Assembly (NCBI RefSeq): GCF_019097595.1
Contig: NC_080719.1
Coordinates: forward strand, 16,141,501-16,205,500
Length of the DNA stretch: 64,000 nucleotides
From: Hemibagrus wyckioides
Taxonomy: Eukaryota; Chordata; Actinopteri; Siluriformes; Bagridae
Reading direction: 5' to 3'
The position numbers and the translations under genes were made by a program. The notes below the pieces were generated by a model. That model saw nothing but the letters and a program-made list of their open reading frames with translations. It did no database searches and was not told the origin of the DNA. Of the stretch, positions 59,804 to 64,000 are shown piece after piece. How positions within the stretch are numbered: position 1 is the stretch's first letter; the number at the start of each line of letters is the position of its first letter.

Positions 59804-61298
59804 CCTCTAGCTCTAGGTCCAGTTCTTCACCCATACCTCTTGACTGGAGCTCATCCTCTTCTAGTCTCAGCTGGCTCGTGCTCTCTGCAAGTTTTTTTGT
59901 CGGCCTTGTCTCCAGGCTTCTCCAGTCATTGTCATCCTCTGAATCTTCTTCATTTCCCATATACACTTTACGGGTGTCCCTTTTCCTCTTTGATTGCGTT
60001 TTGCTTTTCTTGTGGCAGCTGTTGTCTACAGGTAGGAAGTCGCAGGGCAGCAACATGTTTCTATGTAGGACCCTTGCTACTCCTGGGCCCCATTCTGGCT
60101 TTACCACATACACTGGGCCGTCGTCATACTTTCTTTTTGTCACAACATGCACTCGATCCTCCCAGTATGACCGGAGTTTTCCCGGACCACCTCTTTCTCC
60201 ACAATTCCTTACCAGCACCCTGTTTCCTGGCTGGAGATCTGCTCCGTGTATTTTCTTATCATATCCATGCTTGGCTCTTCTCTGTTCTTTCTGAACTGTT
60301 TTTGATGGCAATTCATATGCTTCTTCCATGCGTTTTTTCCACTTAATGACATAATCGCTGCATGATGTTCCACACTCCCTTGGCTTCAGGCCGAACATTA
60401 GATCAATCGGCAGCCTTGGGTGTCTTCCATACAGGAGGTAGTATGGAGCATACCCAGTTACTTCACTTTGTGTACAATTATATGCATGGACTACCTTGTT
60501 TAAGGAGCTCTTCCAATCAGCCTTGGCTTGACTCGGCAGGGATCTGAGCATTGACAGCAATGTTCTATTAAACCTTTCCACCTGTCCGTTTCCAGCAGGG
60601 TGATATGGGGTTGTGCGGGAGTGTTGGATATCACAGAGTTCCTCCATCTGTGCAAACAGCTTGTTCTCAAATTCCTTTCCCTGATCGTGGTGGAGTTTGC
60701 TAGGGATTCCATGCCTGAGAACAAAGTCGCCAAAGATCTTTTCTGCTGCGGTTTTGCAGGCATATGCTTGGGCATAGTGCGTGAAGTGATCCATTAATAC
60801 GAGAATGTATTCATAGCCACCCTTGCAGCCCTCTAGATGCAGAAAATCCACAGACACCAGTTCAAAAGGGTAAGTGGTCACTATATTCACCAGTGGTGCT
60901 CTCGTCATCTTGTTTGGATGTTTACGTTTTCCGAGCACTGGATCATTATCTTGTTCCCCTTTCAGTTCCTCAGGTGTCACTTTCATCATAGATTGTTCTC
61001 CTTGCTCCTGATCTGCTTCAGAACAGATTGTAGCTAGGGTGATAGGACACATCCAGGGTTCCTCTTCCTCCAGCTTCAAGAGAAGTGCGTCTGTGACAGC
61101 AGCGATAACTCTTGGACTGGCCTCCTGTGAGCAGGCCTGCATGTAACGCTCCATATCTAACAGCATCCTTGACAGTACATCAGCATCCCGGTGTATGCGG
61201 CCTGGTCTATATTTGATGGTAAAGTTGTAGACAGCCAACTCTGCTATCCATTGGTGAGTGGTGGCATTGAGCTTTGCTGTGGACAAAACATATGTCAA
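59769..61298 (-). pseudogene. Gypsy integrase region
   Basis: A 509-codon frame. It opens with the end of RNase H (ATTHQWIAELA, RPGRIHRDADVLSRM). The integrase core follows with both Asp residues (ELVSVDFLHLEG; LHHDQGKEFE) and the Glu in GNGQVERFNRTLL, and a GPY/F-like C-terminal module (KLRSYWEDRVHVV). The N-terminal HHCC zinc-binding domain expected before the core is absent: sequence jumps from QDNDPVLG to KRKHPNKMTRAP, an in-frame deletion. Confidence 0.88.
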
Positions 61299-61708
61299 GG
61301 GGTTATTGTTCTGTATTCACGGAATCGTTCACAAACGGCCCATTTCAACGCCAGAAATTCCAGTTTCCCCGAGTGCAAATGATAATTCTTCTCTGGAGCC
61401 GTTAATGTGCGTGACCCGTAACCAATGACTACCAGCTTCCCTTGCTGCCTTTGATATAATACGGCACCAAGTCCATCTTGGGATGCATCACAATGCAGGA
61501 TGAAGGATTGTTCGAAATCAGGGTAGCCTAAAATTGGAGGATACAGCAAGAACTCAAGTAGCTGGCTGAGGACCGTTTGATGTCGTTCGGTCCATAATAT
61601 GGGCTGACTGGCATGAACTTGAGCTGTTTTCCGCCCTCTACCCCTTTCCTTCTTACTGATGAGATTTTTTGAGCTTCCTTCCTTTTTCGGAAACTTTTCC
61701 ACTGACAA
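61295..61708 (-). pseudogene. Gypsy RNase H fragment
   Basis: Frame with the RNase H start (LHCDASQDGLGAVLYQ), the SRTLTAPEKNY block and the conserved ELEFLALKWA-type block as GKLEFLALKWA. It breaks off after RFREY, where family members continue into a segment carrying a catalytic Asp. Here that segment (about a dozen codons) is deleted and the frame shifts into the next region. Confidence 0.8.
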
Positions 61709-61742
61709 CAGTTCATAAAGAGGTTTGGCAGTCTGGGAAAAA

Positions 61743-62921
61743 TTAGGGATATACGTGCGATAGTATGACAGGAATACCCAACAGTTGTCTCAGATCACCC
61801 ACAGTTTTAGGCTTACGGTCCCTTAGTGTTTGCACAGGTGCAATCTCCTTGGGGTCCATAGTGTAGCCCCCTTTGGAGACTATTTTTCCCAGGAACTTAA
61901 CCTCAGCCTTAAAAAGCTCACATTTCTTGGCTGTAAGCTTCACCCCATGTCTCTGGTACCGGCGTAGCACTTCTCTGACATCACAGAGATGCTCCTCAAA
62001 TGTCTTACTGTGTAAGAGGTTATCATCTAAGTATGGAAGGCAGGTGTCATCTCTGAGTCCCAGCAAGCATTCTTCCATACTACGCTGGAATTCAGCAGGG
62101 GCAGAGGACAGCCCGAAGGGGATACTGACCCATTCATAAAGGCCCCAGGGTGTTATGAAAGCTGTGAAGGGTCGGCTGCCCTCTTCCACAAACCCCTGAT
62201 GATACGCCTTCCCCTGATCCAGGACTGAGAACCATGCACTCCCACTTAAACTGTTCAGCATGTCTTGCACCCTAGGGATAGGGTGATGGTCTGGGATGGA
62301 TTTGTGGTTGAGCTCCCGGTAGTCTATACAGAGGCGTAGACTACCATCTTTCTTCCTTACACAAACTACTGGGGATGCATAGGAGGAGCGAGACTTTTGA
62401 ATCCATCCTTTGTTCAGGAGGTCTTCCAAGTATTCTTTCACCTCATTATGTAGTGGTTTTGGCACAGAGACATAAGTACGCTTTACTGGAGTCATGCCAC
62501 TCAGTCTGATTTTGAGTTGTAGTGATGGGATGCACCCCACATCATCCTCGTCCTTCGCAAATGCTTCACATTCTTCCCTCAGCAATTGCTGGACTTCCCT
62601 CTGCTGCTCTGGTGTAAGATGATCGAGTGGCACTGGTGGGTCCCACAGCTTTTTGTTAGCATCATGGCCTGTGTTGTCAATGCTGTGTATACTTGTCACA
62701 CCCCTACTTTCCATGGCCACTCCTCCTGCCACCACACCACCATTACTGGAATTCCTGTCTGATGTTATAATAGCAGGTTGGGTGTCTGCTGGATAGATGG
62801 CTTTGACTTGCTGTACACATCCGAGAATTGTGCGGGGAGCGAGCATTATGTCCACATTGCTGGTGTTGGTAACAGGGATCTGTATTTTTGTTAAGCTCCC
62901 CCACTGAAGGCTAACTACCAT
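61743..62921 (-). pseudogene. Gypsy reverse transcriptase region
   Basis: A 392-codon frame with the classic reverse transcriptase order: SPVVCVRKKDGSLRLCIDYR, LDQGKAYHQGF, PFTAF, FGLSSAP and the catalytic YLDD. The thumb region KFLGKIVS follows, and the frame ends shortly after the RQLLG block. It is joined upstream to the protease only through a stop near 62950. The polymerase core itself looks complete. Confidence 0.85.
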
Positions 62922-63109
62922 CCTAGCTACATTCAGTCCTTCAGGCTACTGTGGGATATATTCTGGTTCAAACAGGACTTCCTGTTTTGCAACGAGCGGA
63001 CAAGCCCTCACGTTACACTTTACCATTTTCGTCTGTCCTGCTGCCACTACCATAGTAATCCAACAAACCTTCACTATTCCCTCTCTTTCAGCTTGATCCC
63101 CCTTCTGCA

Positions 63110-63981
63110 TCACTTGGATAAGTGCAGCAGTTTTTTTTGGTCAAACGAAAAAGCTTCTTTTACCATTTCTGGGACCACCTCAGGGTGCTGCTCCATTCCC
63201 TTTGTCACCAGCTGCTGTATAACATTGTAGCCAATGATTGGAGGCTGCCCCACACCTTGCTCATGTGAGACAAGCACTGGCACCAGGAATTCTACATCAG
63301 CCCCTCTTTTAGTCCCTAGTTGGAGTTTCAGCTCCACCCATCCAGAGAAGGGGATATCAGTTTGGTTTGCTGCTCGGCCAATGAGGGTTTCACCTTCGTC
63401 CAACAGTTCACTTAGGCTGCGCGTTTGTAGGTGGGGAAAGCAGGTGTTCCAGTGTCCCAGAGCGCCTGCACAGGAACACCTTCGAAGAAGCAGTCTACTA
63501 TACATCTTGGGCCAATGAGTTTATCCAATTTTGCTTGACGCTGCAACAGAATGTGACTGGCGTAGGTGGCCGCTCTAGCATGCTCCGTTTTTCCTCTTTG
63601 CTCAAGTTCTGCTTCCAATTGTTTAATCCTTTGCCGCAGGAGCTCTTGGGTTTTCTCTTGTGGATCGTTGTAACTCACAAAGGAGGTTGAGCTTTCTGGT
63701 CTCATAGAATGAACAGATACCTTTACATCGCTCCTCCCCTCTACTAGATTCTTTGGTGCTCTACAGCCCCGGGCAGCATGACCTACGACTCCAGATCTGA
63801 AGCAGTGCTGACATTGGTCCACCTCGCCTTTCTCCTGACAAGCTCTATACCCTTTCCGGTAGCTGGCTCTTTCCTTGATCATACACTCAGAACGGTTGTT
63901 TTGACTCTTCCTAAGTTTGGCAACCTCCTCTCTTAGGAGTCTAACCATCTCATATAGCTCTGGTTCTCTCCGCCCTTCCAC
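63110..63981 (-). pseudogene. Gypsy zinc knuckle and protease region
   Basis: The minus-strand frame 63981-63412 has a knuckle-like CQHC...H...C with wider spacing than usual, a coiled-coil-like acidic stretch (TQELLRQRIKQLEAELEQR), and the aspartic protease motif WDTG. Immediately after DTG the frame is lost; the continuation is in a second frame (to 63110), including a conserved IIGYNVI-type protease segment. A frameshift therefore cuts the protease. Confidence 0.75.
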
Positions 63982-64000
63982 TGCCGGTGCCTCTCGGCAT

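Larger units (their letters stand above)
58630..64000 (-). mobile_element. Degraded Ty3/Gypsy retrotransposon, 5' end outside window
   Basis: On the minus strand the domains run in Gypsy order: zinc knuckle, protease, reverse transcriptase, RNase H, integrase, then polypurine tract and LTR. Integrase after RNase H marks Ty3/Gypsy rather than Ty1/Copia. Stops, frameshifts and internal deletions in pol show it cannot move by itself. The 5' LTR and most of gag are beyond 64000. Confidence 0.9.

Noticed and set aside
59641..60346. 217- and 184-codon plus-strand frames
   Set aside because: Antisense to the Gypsy integrase region.

Overview
The window is nuclear DNA of a vertebrate, almost certainly a teleost fish. 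It has intron-containing genes with GT-AG splice sites, Tc1-type transposons, fish L2/Rex-like LINE and SINE tails, a hAT element, Ty3/Gypsy remnants and an AT-rich background. The order cannot be fixed from sequence alone; an otophysan such as a catfish is a guess. There are no operons, CRISPR arrays, rRNA or tRNA genes that I can see. Positions of spliced genes were worked out by joining exons by hand at GT-AG sites with matching phases. REGION 1 (1-34046) is a head-to-tail tandem array. Three nearly identical units of about 11.24 kb (1-11223, 11224-22459, 22460-32114) are followed by a diverged, truncated fourth unit (32115-34046). Each full unit carries, in order, an apparently intact Tc1-type transposon (minus strand), a broken copy of a fish multicopy gene family (possibly SAMD3-like), a relic of a second Tc1 family, a three-exon protein kinase gene, and LINE fragments. 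The kinase is a 435-residue AGC kinase closest to novel protein kinase C catalytic domains. It has no C1 or C2 regulatory domain and begins with a predicted N-myristoylation motif followed by a basic cluster. The three kinase copies encode the same protein; the fourth is a pseudogene. REGION 2 (34047-39300) is gene-poor, with a Tc1 transposase remnant, a GC-rich repeat with a recurring motif, and an LTR-like AT/GC block. REGION 3 (39382-57545) is a cluster of four five-exon trypsin-fold serine protease genes of the granzyme/mast-cell-protease type, all on the plus strand. They form two paralogous pairs (39382-41309 with 43017-45550; 51922-53856 with 56239-57545). A decayed first exon of another member survives near 47767. 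The catalytic triad is complete in all four. Between the pairs lie LTR-retrotransposon wreckage (47.9-50.8 kb) and a 705-bp hAT element with a near-perfect 8-bp target duplication, inserted just upstream of the third gene. REGION 4 (58000-64000) is retroelement sequence on the minus strand: a LINE remnant, a short endogenous-retrovirus-like integrase fragment, and a degraded Ty3/Gypsy element whose 3' LTR and polypurine tract are visible and whose 5' end runs off the window. Biologically, the locus joins a recently amplified family of regulatory-domain-free PKC-like kinases to a granzyme-like protease cluster. Both are lineage-expanded gene families; any functional link between them is inference from proximity only.
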